This document shows positions 19,177 to 26,818 of a stretch of DNA of 57,596 bases, piece after piece. The stretch spans positions 1 to 57,596 of the forward strand of contig JAATGU010000097.1 in assembly GCA_015654535.1 (NCBI GenBank), given 5' to 3'. Source of the DNA: Bacteroidales bacterium (GTDB lineage: Bacteria > Bacteroidota > Bacteroidia > Bacteroidales > Bacteroidaceae). The translations under genes were made by a program, and so were the position numbers. Within the stretch, counting starts at the first letter, position 1; each line of letters begins with the position of its first letter. The notes under the pieces are model-generated. The model had not been told where the DNA came from. It searched no databases and saw nothing but the letters and a program-made list of their open reading frames with translations.

Positions 19177-21339
19177 ATGAAGAATATTCTATTAGTAATA
19201 ACAGCCTTTTTGTATTCCATTGGCATCAATGCGCACGAAGGAATGTGGATGTTGCCTGATTTGAAAGAACAAAATGCAGCTGCCATGTATGAATTGGGAT
19301 TGGAAATGCCGATCGATCAAGTATATAATCCAGAGGGTATTAGCATTAAAGATGCCGTTATTCAATTTGGCAAAGGATGTACTGGAGAAGTCATTTCACC
19401 GGAAGGTTTGATATTAACAAACCATCACTGCGGATACAGCTATATTCAGCAGCAAAGTTCGGTAGAACATGATTATCTTACCGACGGCTTTTGGGCAATG
19501 AATCGCCAACAAGAACTCCTTTGTAAAGATCTCACGGTAACTTTCATTGATAAGATACTAGACGTAACTCTTTACGTGCAGGATCGGTTAAAAAAAGACG
19601 AAGATCCGGAAGGGCTTAACTACCTTTCGCCTAAATATTTGGAGACAGTAGCTAAAAAGTTTGCGGAAGAAAATAAGATAGAGCAAACTCCCGCCACCCT
19701 TCTGGAACTAAAAGCCTTTTATGGAGGAAATAAATATTATCTGTTTGTAAAGACTGTATATAAAGATATTCGTATGGTAGGTGCTCCTCCCTCCTCTATT
19801 GGAAAGTTTGGAGCCGATACAGATAACTGGATGTGGCCTCGTCAAACAGGAGATTTTTCCCTTTTTCGTATCTATGCTGATAAAGATGGAAAATCCGCTG
19901 AATATTCGGAAAATAATATTCCTCTAAAGGTAAAAAAACATCTCACCCTCAACATTAGTGGAGTAAAAGAAGGCGATTTTACCATGGTCATGGGATTTCC
20001 CGGAAACAATTGGCGTTACATGATTTCCGATGAAGTGGAAGAGCGGATGCAGACTACTAACTTTGCTCGTGACACCATACGTAGCGTTCGCCAGACAGTT
20101 TTAATGGAAGAGATGCAGAAAGACCCTGCTATACGTATACAGTATGCCAGCAAATATGCTTCCTCTGCCAATTACTGGAAAAATGCTATTGGAATGAACG
20201 AAGGATTAATCCGGTTAAAAGTGCTCGATATAAAGAAAGAACAGCAGGAAAAGCTGCTTGCCAACGGTCGTTTACACAATGATAGCTCTTATCAAAAAGC
20301 ATTTAGCCAGATTAGGAACATTGTTGCCCAGCGGAGAGACGCGATGTATCATCAGCAAATAATTACAGAAGCATTGCTGGGAGGCACAGAATTTGCTAAA
20401 ATACCTTCTACTGCCGGACTAATGAACGCATTGAGAAGCAAGGATAGAGTAAAGATTGATGCGGAGAAAAAAGCACTAATAGTAGCAACAAATAACTATT
20501 TCAACAAGAGTTATAATCCGGAAGTAGATAGAAAGGTATCGAAAGAAATGCTTAAAGTCTACTCTGCTTTAATTCCGGAAGAAAAACGTATCAGCATTTT
20601 CTACATAATAAAGGATCGCTTTAAAGGGAACTCTTCCGCATTTGTGGATGCCTGCTTTGAGTATTCCATCTTTGGCTCTAAAAAGAACTTTGATCAGTTT
20701 ATTAAAAGACCAAACATAAATAGTCTTGATAAAGACTGGATGGTACTTTATAATATCTCTGTAGTCAACGGACTGGGACAAACGGCCGAAGAGATGAAAG
20801 AGATAAACAAAGCCTACAATGCTGCTCATAAGGTATGGGTGAAAGGTATGACTGATATGAGAAAAGAAGAAGGAGCAGCCATCTACCCCGATGCTAATTC
20901 TACCTTGCGCCTTACTTATGGGCAAGTACTTCCCTATGAACCGGCAGACGGTGTAGTGTATAATTACTACACCACTTTGAAAGGAGTGATGCAGAAAGAA
21001 GATCCCAATAACTGGGAGTTTGTTGTTCCTGCTAAATTAAAAGAGCTATATAACCAAAAAGACTTTGGAAGATATGCGATGAAAAATGGAGAAATGCCCG
21101 TCTGTTTTATAACCAACACAGATAATACAGGAGGAAACTCAGGAAGTCCTGTATTTAATGGAAAAGGAGAGTTGATCGGTGCTGCCTTTGATCGTAACTA
21201 TGAAGGATTGACAGGCGACATTGCCTTCCGTCCATCTTCCCAGCGTGCAGCTTGTGTGGATATTCGTTACATTCTCTTTATTATCGATAAGTTTGCCGGA
21301 GCTTCTCATTTAATTAAAGAAATGACCATCAAGGAATAA
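19177..21339 (+). CDS. S46 family dipeptidyl-peptidase, DPP11-like
   Basis: 720-aa paralogue of the preceding gene, with a signal peptide ending near NAHEGMW. The catalytic blocks are TNHHCGYS (H84), [14 protein letters not shown] and GGNSGSP (S655). The specificity position reads FDRNY with Arg673, at the same number as the Arg673 of Porphyromonas DPP11 that accepts Asp/Glu at P1. I therefore predict an acidic dipeptide release activity, complementary to the neighbour. The pair would suit degradation of dietary or host peptides in the periplasm. Confidence 0.93.
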   Translation: MKNILLVITAFLYSIGINAHEGMWMLPDLKEQNAAAMYELGLEMPIDQVYNPEGISIKDAVIQFGKGCTGEVISPEGLILTNHHCGYSYIQQQSSVEHDYLTDGFWAMNRQQELLCKDLTVTFIDKILDVTLYVQDRLKKDEDPEGLNYLSPKYLETVAKKFAEENKIEQTPATLLELKAFYGGNKYYLFVKTVYKDIRMVGAPPSSIGKFGADTDNWMWPRQTGDFSLFRIYADKDGKSAEYSENNIPLKVKKHLTLNISGVKEGDFTMVMGFPGNNWRYMISDEVEERMQTTNFARDTIRSVRQTVLMEEMQKDPAIRIQYASKYASSANYWKNAIGMNEGLIRLKVLDIKKEQQEKLLANGRLHNDSSYQKAFSQIRNIVAQRRDAMYHQQIITEALLGGTEFAKIPSTAGLMNALRSKDRVKIDAEKKALIVATNNYFNKSYNPEVDRKVSKEMLKVYSALIPEEKRISIFYIIKDRFKGNSSAFVDACFEYSIFGSKKNFDQFIKRPNINSLDKDWMVLYNISVVNGLGQTAEEMKEINKAYNAAHKVWVKGMTDMRKEEGAAIYPDANSTLRLTYGQVLPYEPADGVVYNYYTTLKGVMQKEDPNNWEFVVPAKLKELYNQKDFGRYAMKNGEMPVCFITNTDNTGGNSGSPVFNGKGELIGAAFDRNYEGLTGDIAFRPSSQRAACVDIRYILFIIDKFAGASHLIKEMTIKE

Positions 21340-21355
21340 TTAAATTTCCATAAAT

Positions 21356-21402
21356 AAAAATGACGCAGATAATCTATTGAAAGATTTATCTGCGTCATTT
21401 TT
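21356..21402. terminator. Strong bidirectional terminator
   Basis: A 17-bp perfect inverted repeat (AAAAATGACGCAGATAA at 21356-21372 and its complement at 21386-21402) lies between the S46 peptidase pair and the convergent minus-strand operon. The A- and T-runs at the ends suit both directions. Confidence 0.92.
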
Positions 21403-21416
21403 ATTCTCATAGAATA

Positions 21417-21599
21417 TCATATAAATTCTTCTACCAGAAACATATCACTGACGTAATCATCCATTTGATCTTCAAGATTATCCACTGCTTCTTCGGCAAT
21501 ATCACCATAAGCCCCGCATTGCATATTATAGGAAAGATAAGCATAATAGCCACCGTCGGCGGTTCGCTCAAGAATATAATCTTCTTTTTTAAGTTTCAT
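21417..21599 (-). CDS. Small HicB-like protein without partner
   Basis: 60-aa protein. The pattern of strand, DGGYYAYLSYN, a glycine-containing turn and GDIAEEAVDNLEDQMDDYV resembles the HicB/UPF0150 fold (ADGGY, GxTxEEAxxN), but it lacks the C-terminal DNA-binding helix that many HicB antitoxins carry, and no HicA toxin gene is next to it. Its ATG overlaps the stop of the glycosyltransferase gene (TAATG), so translation is coupled. It is the last gene of the metallophosphoesterase/glycosyltransferase operon. The fold assignment is tentative. Confidence 0.6.
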   Translation of the reverse strand: MKLKKEDYILERTADGGYYAYLSYNMQCGAYGDIAEEAVDNLEDQMDDYVSDMFLVEEFI

Positions 21600-22720
21600 T
21601 ATTGAAAATAATTTGATAATGCCGGTATGTCAAAAATTGAATGTCGTTCCATATTACCTTCAAGCTCATCAATAAGAACTCTCTCACTGCTGTTAGTCCA
21701 GTAAACAAAAGTCCGGTTGGGAATATACCCTTTTGAGAACTCAATCAGATCATCGAGATTAAAAGAATCCGATATTATTCCAGCCCCGGCACAAGCAGCA
21801 TCATATGCATTGCAATCCTGCTCTATATGAACCGGCACCATCATTACCGGTTTACCAATATACATTGCTTCGCAGATAGATTCAAATCCGGCAGTACTAG
21901 CATAAGCCCTACAACCACTCATATAATTGAGAAAATCCACATCATCTAATTGATGAAAAGAGAGATTCACAGCTACTTTCATCTCCTCTGGTGCATCTGG
22001 TTTATCCCAAAAAAAATGCATTGGAAGCTCCGGATGACTATCATGATAAGCAATCACGTTATCTGCATAACCCGAATTTACCATATAACCATGAATATAG
22101 TCACCCTGCTCGGGTTGAAGTGTTAATACTTCTCTACGCAACAAAGGAGGAACCACAGATATACTTTCCCGCTCATCATCGGACATTTGACTGAATGAGA
22201 GTGCCAATTTCTTGGAACTTCCAAGACTGGTTAAACGAGTGAAAAAGCGTAACATAAAAAGGTTTAGCCTACTCTTTTGAGGAAATTTAAAATCATGATG
22301 CAAAAATAGATATTGATGCCCAATACAGACATAAGGTATCCGGGGACGTAGAAATGTGTAGGTAAGTCCCGTAAGAAGTTCGTAGAAGTTAATTACTACG
22401 TCGGCACCGGATTCCTCTATGCGCTGCTTAATGTAAAACATACTATTGATATAAACAGGGATTCGTAAAGAATTATAAGCGATACTTCTACCCAGACTCA
22501 CTCTTTTGTTTTGGGCGGTTGGTAGAAAGTTTGGACTAGTAAAGAGTTTGACAGGAGCCTTGATGTTCCGGTTAAAAAAGCCGGGAAGTGTACGTGAAGA
22601 GCTTTTACCTACCAATACTTCCACCACCTCGTGTCCGTTCTTGATCAACATCTCTTCCAATGTAATAGCTTGGGTGAAATGCCCTCGGCCTTCTCCCTGT
22701 ACGATAAATAAATATTTCAT
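21599..22720 (-). CDS. Glycosyltransferase, MJ1255/MurG-like GT-B family
   Basis: 373-aa GT-B-type glycosyltransferase. It starts MKYLFIVQGEGRGHFTQAITLEEML, the G-x-G-H N-terminal motif, and near the C-terminus shows ACRAYASTAGFESICEAMYIGKPVMMVPVHIEQDCNA, the donor-binding region of MurG-like proteins (compare GGxxTxxEALxxGxPxxxxP). Members annotated as the MJ1255 type have no firm substrate. The gene overlaps the upstream metallophosphoesterase by 4 bp (ATGA) and the downstream small gene by TAATG. An envelope glycolipid or lipid role is an inference from the neighbour. Confidence 0.83.
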   Translation of the reverse strand: MKYLFIVQGEGRGHFTQAITLEEMLIKNGHEVVEVLVGKSSSRTLPGFFNRNIKAPVKLFTSPNFLPTAQNKRVSLGRSIAYNSLRIPVYINSMFYIKQRIEESGADVVINFYELLTGLTYTFLRPRIPYVCIGHQYLFLHHDFKFPQKSRLNLFMLRFFTRLTSLGSSKKLALSFSQMSDDERESISVVPPLLRREVLTLQPEQGDYIHGYMVNSGYADNVIAYHDSHPELPMHFFWDKPDAPEEMKVAVNLSFHQLDDVDFLNYMSGCRAYASTAGFESICEAMYIGKPVMMVPVHIEQDCNAYDAACAGAGIISDSFNLDDLIEFSKGYIPNRTFVYWTNSSERVLIDELEGNMERHSIFDIPALSNYFQ

Positions 22721-23517
22721 GACGCTATATTTATTTCTTCATCGATCTCATTTTGATTCTCATTTATCAGTGCCCCTTCATAATAGCGCACACTCCAGTG
22801 TCCCTCTTCATCTTCCACCAAAGCAGATAGTGTTTCCACCCAGTCTCCGGAATTGAGGTAATGTATCTCTTCATAATAAGTATTGGCAGGATGGTGAATA
22901 TGGCCGCAGATAATTCCGTCGCAGTGCTTTATCCTTGCAAGCGCCACTAGCTCTTTTTCAAAGTCGGATATGTAAGATACTGCCGACTTTACTTTATTCT
23001 TTATAGATTGTGAGAGTGAATAATAAGGCTTTCCTTGTCGCATTCTGGGGGCATTATAGATTTTATTCAGCCAAAGAAGGCAGGAATAACCGACATCTCC
23101 AAGTTTAGCAAGCCATTTCATTTTAGTGGTTACCGTATCAAATACATCACCATGAGTCACATAATAGCGTTTGCCATGACTCACATAGATATAGTCTTTT
23201 ACGATTTGAATATTACAAAGTGTAATGGGAGCCAGATTATCCAGGAAATCATCATGATTACCACGAACATAAATCACTTCTGTATTAAAATTCTCCATCA
23301 TCTTCATAATGATCTTAAAGAATTGCGTATGTTTTGCTTTCCATTTATTGAGCCCGCCTTTTTGCAAATGCCAGCCATCGATAATATCTCCATTGAGAAT
23401 CAGTGTATCACAATTGATGGATTTCAGAAAATTGCTCACTTCCTCCGTTTTGGAATGAAGTGTTCCTAAGTGAATGTCCGAGAGGACTACGGTTGGGTAA
23501 TAAGTACGTAATTGCAT
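22717..23517 (-). CDS. UDP-2,3-diacylglucosamine diphosphatase-like metallophosphoesterase
   Basis: 266-aa calcineurin-like phosphoesterase. The metal motifs are VVLSDIHLGT (D-x-H), LNGDIIDGW (GDxxD), VRGNHDDF (GNHD), YVTHGDVFD and CGHIHHPA (GHxH). They match the LpxH/YbbF-type hydrolases that cleave UDP-diacylglucosamine in lipid A synthesis, although the substrate is not proved. I choose the internal ATG at 23517 (MQLRTYYPTV); an upstream ATG would add only lysine-rich residues. It heads an operon with the glycosyltransferase. Confidence 0.85.
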   Translation of the reverse strand: MQLRTYYPTVVLSDIHLGTLHSKTEEVSNFLKSINCDTLILNGDIIDGWHLQKGGLNKWKAKHTQFFKIIMKMMENFNTEVIYVRGNHDDFLDNLAPITLCNIQIVKDYIYVSHGKRYYVTHGDVFDTVTTKMKWLAKLGDVGYSCLLWLNKIYNAPRMRQGKPYYSLSQSIKNKVKSAVSYISDFEKELVALARIKHCDGIICGHIHHPANTYYEEIHYLNSGDWVETLSALVEDEEGHWSVRYYEGALINENQNEIDEEINIAS

Positions 23518-23609
23518 AATCTTTTGTTTTTGCTTTACAAAGATCATGCAATTATATTACGACAAGATGAATGTTAGGTTACTATTCTGTGAAGTTTCTT
23601 ATATTTAGT

Positions 23610-24533
23610 TTAGATCCAGCGTTTTTTTCTAAAGATCCAAACAAACCCAGCACACAATATGACTGAAAATCCAAATACAAAAAGGAAGCCCCAATTTGAT
23701 TCTTCCATTCCATTTTTAATATTCATTCCGAACATACTTGAAATAAGGGTTGGGAACATTAATATGATAGAGATAGAAGTCAGTACACGCATAATACTAT
23801 TCACATTATTACTGATAATGGAAGAATAAGCATCCATCATTCCACTTAAAATATTACTGTAAATATTGGCAGATTCATGTGCTTGCCTTAGTTCAATCTC
23901 AACATCTTCTATCAGATCCGCATCCAATTCATCGATGGGCAATTTAAACTTCAGTTTGGTAAGTAATATTTCATTGCCCTTGAGCGAAGTAATAAAAAAG
24001 GTGAGGCAGTTTTCCAAATGAAAGAGTCCCAACAATTCTTTATTCTCAATGGAGCGTTCCAAGTCTCTTTTTACGGATTCAATGCGCTGATTAATCACTT
24101 TCAAAGACTTTAGATACCACACAGAAGAAGAGAGAAATAGTTTGAAAATAAGATCTACTGTATCCGTAAATCCGGTATTTTTCCGCTGGTAATAAGAGCA
24201 GAAATCTTGAAGCATATTGGTTCGATAGTGACAAATTGTAATGCAAACGTTTTCTTTAAAAATAACGCCCAAAGGAACAGTAATAAAAGGTACTTTGGAG
24301 TCATCTTGCCGATGGGGGATTCTCAAGATAATAAGGGTCCATTCATCTTCGCTTTCCACACGGGGACGCTCATCGATATCAGCAATATCCGAAAGGAAAT
24401 ACTCAGGGATTTTAAATGTATTCAGTAAGTAGTCGGTATCCTCTATATCAGGACATTCAATGTTTATCCAGCAGTTTGGTTCCCATTCCGAGATTCTCTC
24501 TAATCCACAGTTGTTTCTTAGAAAAGTTTTCAT
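23610..24533 (-). CDS. CorA-like magnesium transporter
   Basis: 307-aa CorA-family divalent-cation channel. The long cytoplasmic N-terminal domain precedes two C-terminal transmembrane helices (SISIILMFPTLISSMFGMNI and FLFVFGFSVILCAGFVWIF). The signature GMN loop is present as MFGMNIKNGMEE. The basic C-terminal RKKRWI is typical. I choose the start MKTFLRNNC at 24533; an upstream ATG adds five residues. The neighbours are not in the same pathway. Confidence 0.92.
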   Translation of the reverse strand: MKTFLRNNCGLERISEWEPNCWINIECPDIEDTDYLLNTFKIPEYFLSDIADIDERPRVESEDEWTLIILRIPHRQDDSKVPFITVPLGVIFKENVCITICHYRTNMLQDFCSYYQRKNTGFTDTVDLIFKLFLSSSVWYLKSLKVINQRIESVKRDLERSIENKELLGLFHLENCLTFFITSLKGNEILLTKLKFKLPIDELDADLIEDVEIELRQAHESANIYSNILSGMMDAYSSIISNNVNSIMRVLTSISIILMFPTLISSMFGMNIKNGMEESNWGFLFVFGFSVILCAGFVWIFRKKRWI

Positions 24534-24645
24534 ATTTATACCCTCCATTCTTTACGAACAAAGGATTCAGTCGCGAAAAACCTTTGCCCAGATTTTAATT
24601 CTTACTATGATAATCGTCCATTTCTCAGTTAAATGATTTCGGGTG

Positions 24646-24653
24646 CAAAAGTA
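24646..24653 (-). promoter_or_regulatory. -7 element upstream of corA
   Basis: On the minus strand TACTTTTG (24646-24653) matches TAnnTTTG and sits about 110 bp upstream of the corA start in the 260-bp gap before the thioredoxin genes. No clear -33 TTTG is present. Confidence 0.45.
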
Positions 24654-24808
24654 GGCATTTTTTTTATGATCAGTACTTAAAAAAGTAAAAAGTTACCCCT
24701 AAAACACTAATAAAAGAACAAAATATAGCAATCATACGTTTTACTCATACAGATGATAGAGGCTTGAACTCAATTAACGAATGATTATTCATTTAACAAA
24801 AAGGAATT

Positions 24809-25105
24809 ATGGAAAAATTTGATGATTTAATAAAAAGCAAAAGTCCTGTTTTAGTAGACTTCTTTGCGGAGTGGTGTGGTCCATGCAAACTGATGAAACC
24901 TATACTTGAAGATTTAAAAAAACTAATAGATGATTCTGTTAAGATTACTGAAATAGATGTAGATCAAAATGAAGATGTTGCGCAAAAATATAGAATTCAG
25001 TCGGTTCCCACTCTAATGATCTTTAAAGAGGGTGAGCCTTTATGGAGACAATCGGGAGTAATGCAGGCTAAAGAGTTAAAAGAACTGATTGAAAAATATA
25101 AGTAA
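24809..25105 (+). CDS. trxA: Cytoplasmic thioredoxin
   Basis: 98-aa thioredoxin with no signal peptide. The redox site FFAEWCGPCKLMKP (WCGPC) and cis-proline SVPTLMIF are intact, and the order of strands fits a complete thioredoxin fold. It reduces protein disulfides and would be recharged by thioredoxin reductase, not seen here. AAGGAATT lies just before the ATG. It is 5 bp upstream of a second, exported thioredoxin, so both are expected on one transcript. Confidence 0.96.
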   Translation: MEKFDDLIKSKSPVLVDFFAEWCGPCKLMKPILEDLKKLIDDSVKITEIDVDQNEDVAQKYRIQSVPTLMIFKEGEPLWRQSGVMQAKELKELIEKYK

Positions 25106-25110
25106 ACAAC

Positions 25111-25578
25111 ATGAAAAAAGTACTGGCAATCGTAGCAATAGTGATGATAAGCGTGATCACTATTGCCTTTGCCCAATCATCTGGAGAAAAGAAAGAAAAA
25201 GTTCAAACAGGTGTGGTTCTCCAGATGAATAATGAATTGTATATTAAAAATATTACAGATTACCGTAATGCAAATGAGTGGAAATATAAAGGGGACCTAC
25301 CGGCAGTCATCGACTTTTATGCTGATTGGTGTGGTCCGTGCAAAAAAGTTGCTCCGCTAATGAAAGAACTGGCAAAAGAGTATGAAGGAAAAATAAAAAT
25401 ATACAAAGTAAATGTGGACAATGAAAAAGACCTAGCCTCAGCGCTGAATATAGAAAGTCTGCCTACCATCTTGTTTATCCCCATGAAAGGTGTTCCACAA
25501 GTGGTGATTGGTTCTGCAGATAAAGCTACTTTTAAACAAGCTATAGATCAGGTTCTCTTGGGTAAGAAGACCAAGTAA
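25111..25578 (+). CDS. Periplasmic thioredoxin-like protein
   Basis: 155-aa thioredoxin with an N-terminal signal peptide (VLAIVAIVMISVITIAFAQ). The catalytic site FYADWCGPCKKVAP (WCGPC) and LPTILFIPMKG with cis-proline are intact. It follows trxA by 5 bp, suggesting a cytoplasmic/periplasmic pair that handles disulfides on both sides of the inner membrane. The partner that keeps it reduced is not visible in the window. Confidence 0.93.
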   Translation: MKKVLAIVAIVMISVITIAFAQSSGEKKEKVQTGVVLQMNNELYIKNITDYRNANEWKYKGDLPAVIDFYADWCGPCKKVAPLMKELAKEYEGKIKIYKVNVDNEKDLASALNIESLPTILFIPMKGVPQVVIGSADKATFKQAIDQVLLGKKTK

Positions 25579-25659
25579 AACAAAGTTAAGTATAGAAGAA
25601 AGGGAATCTTTATAAAATAGGGTACATCTATTAAAAAACAAGTGTACACTATAGAACAG

Positions 25660-25702
25660 AAAGGTCTACCCCTTATTAAAATAAGTTGTAGACCTTTTTA
25701 TT
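25660..25702. terminator. Hairpin terminator between the thioredoxin and rubrerythrin genes
   Basis: AAAGGTCTAC (25660-25669) pairs perfectly with GTAGACCTTT (25688-25697), followed by T-runs. An inner TTATT/AATAA pairing extends the stem. It ends the thioredoxin operon and, on the other strand, the perR-rubrerythrin operon. Confidence 0.85.
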
Positions 25703-25738
25703 GTTTTGTCTTGTAATAATTTCTTAGCTATACAGAGA

Positions 25739-26287
25739 TCATTTGAAATATCTGTTGTATAAACCTTCAAATACTTTGCCGTGACGAGCTTCGTCTTTGC
25801 ACATTTCGTGAACTGTATCGTGAATTGCATCCAAGTTCAATTGTTTTGCACGAGTAGCAATTCGTTTTTTATCTTCGCAAGCAGCTTGTTCTGCATCTTT
25901 ACGTTTCATCAGGTTTGTTTTAGTATCCCATACAACATCTCCCAACAATTCTGCAAATTTAGAAGCATGTTCAGCCTCTTCAAAAGCAAGTCTTTTAAAT
26001 GCTTCTCCAACTTCAGGATAACCTTCACGATCGGCCTGACGGCTCATTGCCAAGTACATACCAACTTCGGTACATTCACCCATGAAGTGATTATTCAAAT
26101 CCTTAATCATTTCTTCATCGCAACCTTTAGCTACACCAACAACGTGTTCATCAGCAAAAGTTAGTTCTCCTTCAGTCTCTTCTATTTCTACGAATTTACT
26201 TGCCGGAGATTTACACAATGGACATTTTTCGGGAGCGGAGTCACCTTCATGAACATAACCACAAACGGTACATCTAAATTTCTTCAT
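25739..26287 (-). CDS. Reverse rubrerythrin (rubredoxin domain first)
   Basis: 182-aa non-haem iron protein. Unlike classical rubrerythrin, the rubredoxin FeS4 site comes first ([20 protein letters not shown], CxxC pairs at ~6-27) followed by a ferritin-like di-iron domain with [21 protein letters not shown] and [10 protein letters not shown] supplying Glu/His ligands. Such reverse rubrerythrins act as NAD(P)H-linked hydrogen peroxide reductases in anaerobes. It lies 17 bp downstream of the perR-like gene, which supports peroxide control. Confidence 0.92.
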   Translation of the reverse strand: MKKFRCTVCGYVHEGDSAPEKCPLCKSPASKFVEIEETEGELTFADEHVVGVAKGCDEEMIKDLNNHFMGECTEVGMYLAMSRQADREGYPEVGEAFKRLAFEEAEHASKFAELLGDVVWDTKTNLMKRKDAEQAACEDKKRIATRAKQLNLDAIHDTVHEMCKDEARHGKVFEGLYNRYFK

Positions 26288-26304
26288 TTTCTCATTAATT
26301 TTAA

Positions 26305-26724
26305 TTAGTCAATATTTATGTCTTTAAGACAATTCTTACAAATTCCTTTATAATAATTATGCACTTCAGTTATCAAATGCCCATCAGATTTCATCTCCAT
26401 CACCTCCTTTGCTGAAGATGCCATAGGCAAATCATAAATTTTTCCGCATTTCTTACACAAGAAATGAGCATGAGGAGAAGTATCCCCATCAAAACAAACA
26501 TTTTTTTCATCAATGGTTAACATCAGAGCAGCCCCGTGCTCGGCAAAAAGCTTCAATGTGTTATAAACGGTTGTCTTGGATAAAGTAGGCATCGATTTAT
26601 TCAACTTTAAAAAGATTTCATCTGCAGATGGATGCGTACGATGAGTCAGGAGATAATTCATGATCGCAACCCTCTGTATAGAAGGCTTAATATTATATGT
26701 AAGCAGTTGTTTATATAAATCCAT
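26305..26724 (-). CDS. Fur/PerR-family peroxide-type regulator
   Basis: 139-aa Fur-family repressor. The N-terminal winged helix ([47 protein letters not shown]) precedes the metal domain with [16 protein letters not shown] and CKNCLKDI, giving two CxxC structural zinc pairs. Its partner gene encodes a rubrerythrin peroxidase, so a PerR role is more likely than Fur or Zur, but the sensing ligands cannot be assigned by eye alone. Its own promoter shows an AT-rich ATTACAATATAAT segment that may be its operator. Confidence 0.88.
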   Translation of the reverse strand: MDLYKQLLTYNIKPSIQRVAIMNYLLTHRTHPSADEIFLKLNKSMPTLSKTTVYNTLKLFAEHGAALMLTIDEKNVCFDGDTSPHAHFLCKKCGKIYDLPMASSAKEVMEMKSDGHLITEVHNYYKGICKNCLKDINID

Positions 26725-26771
26725 TGTCTAGCGTTTATTATATTGTAATTAGTACATTTTAACAACGAATG

Positions 26772-26802
26772 CAAAGATAAAGAGATATTTGATTTAAACA
26801 AA
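26772..26802 (-). promoter_or_regulatory. Promoter of the perR-rubrerythrin operon
   Basis: On the minus strand TTTG (26799-26802), 19 nt, then TATCTTTG (26772-26779) make a perfect Bacteroides promoter 47 bp upstream of the regulator start. A nearby ATTACAATATAAT palindrome-like stretch could be a Fur/PerR box. Confidence 0.8.
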
Positions 26803-26818
26803 CAAATAAAACGTTTTT

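Noticed and set aside
22506..22856. 116-aa plus-strand frame opposite the glycosyltransferase/phosphoesterase junction
   Set aside because: It is antisense to two well-supported genes and contains no recognisable motif.
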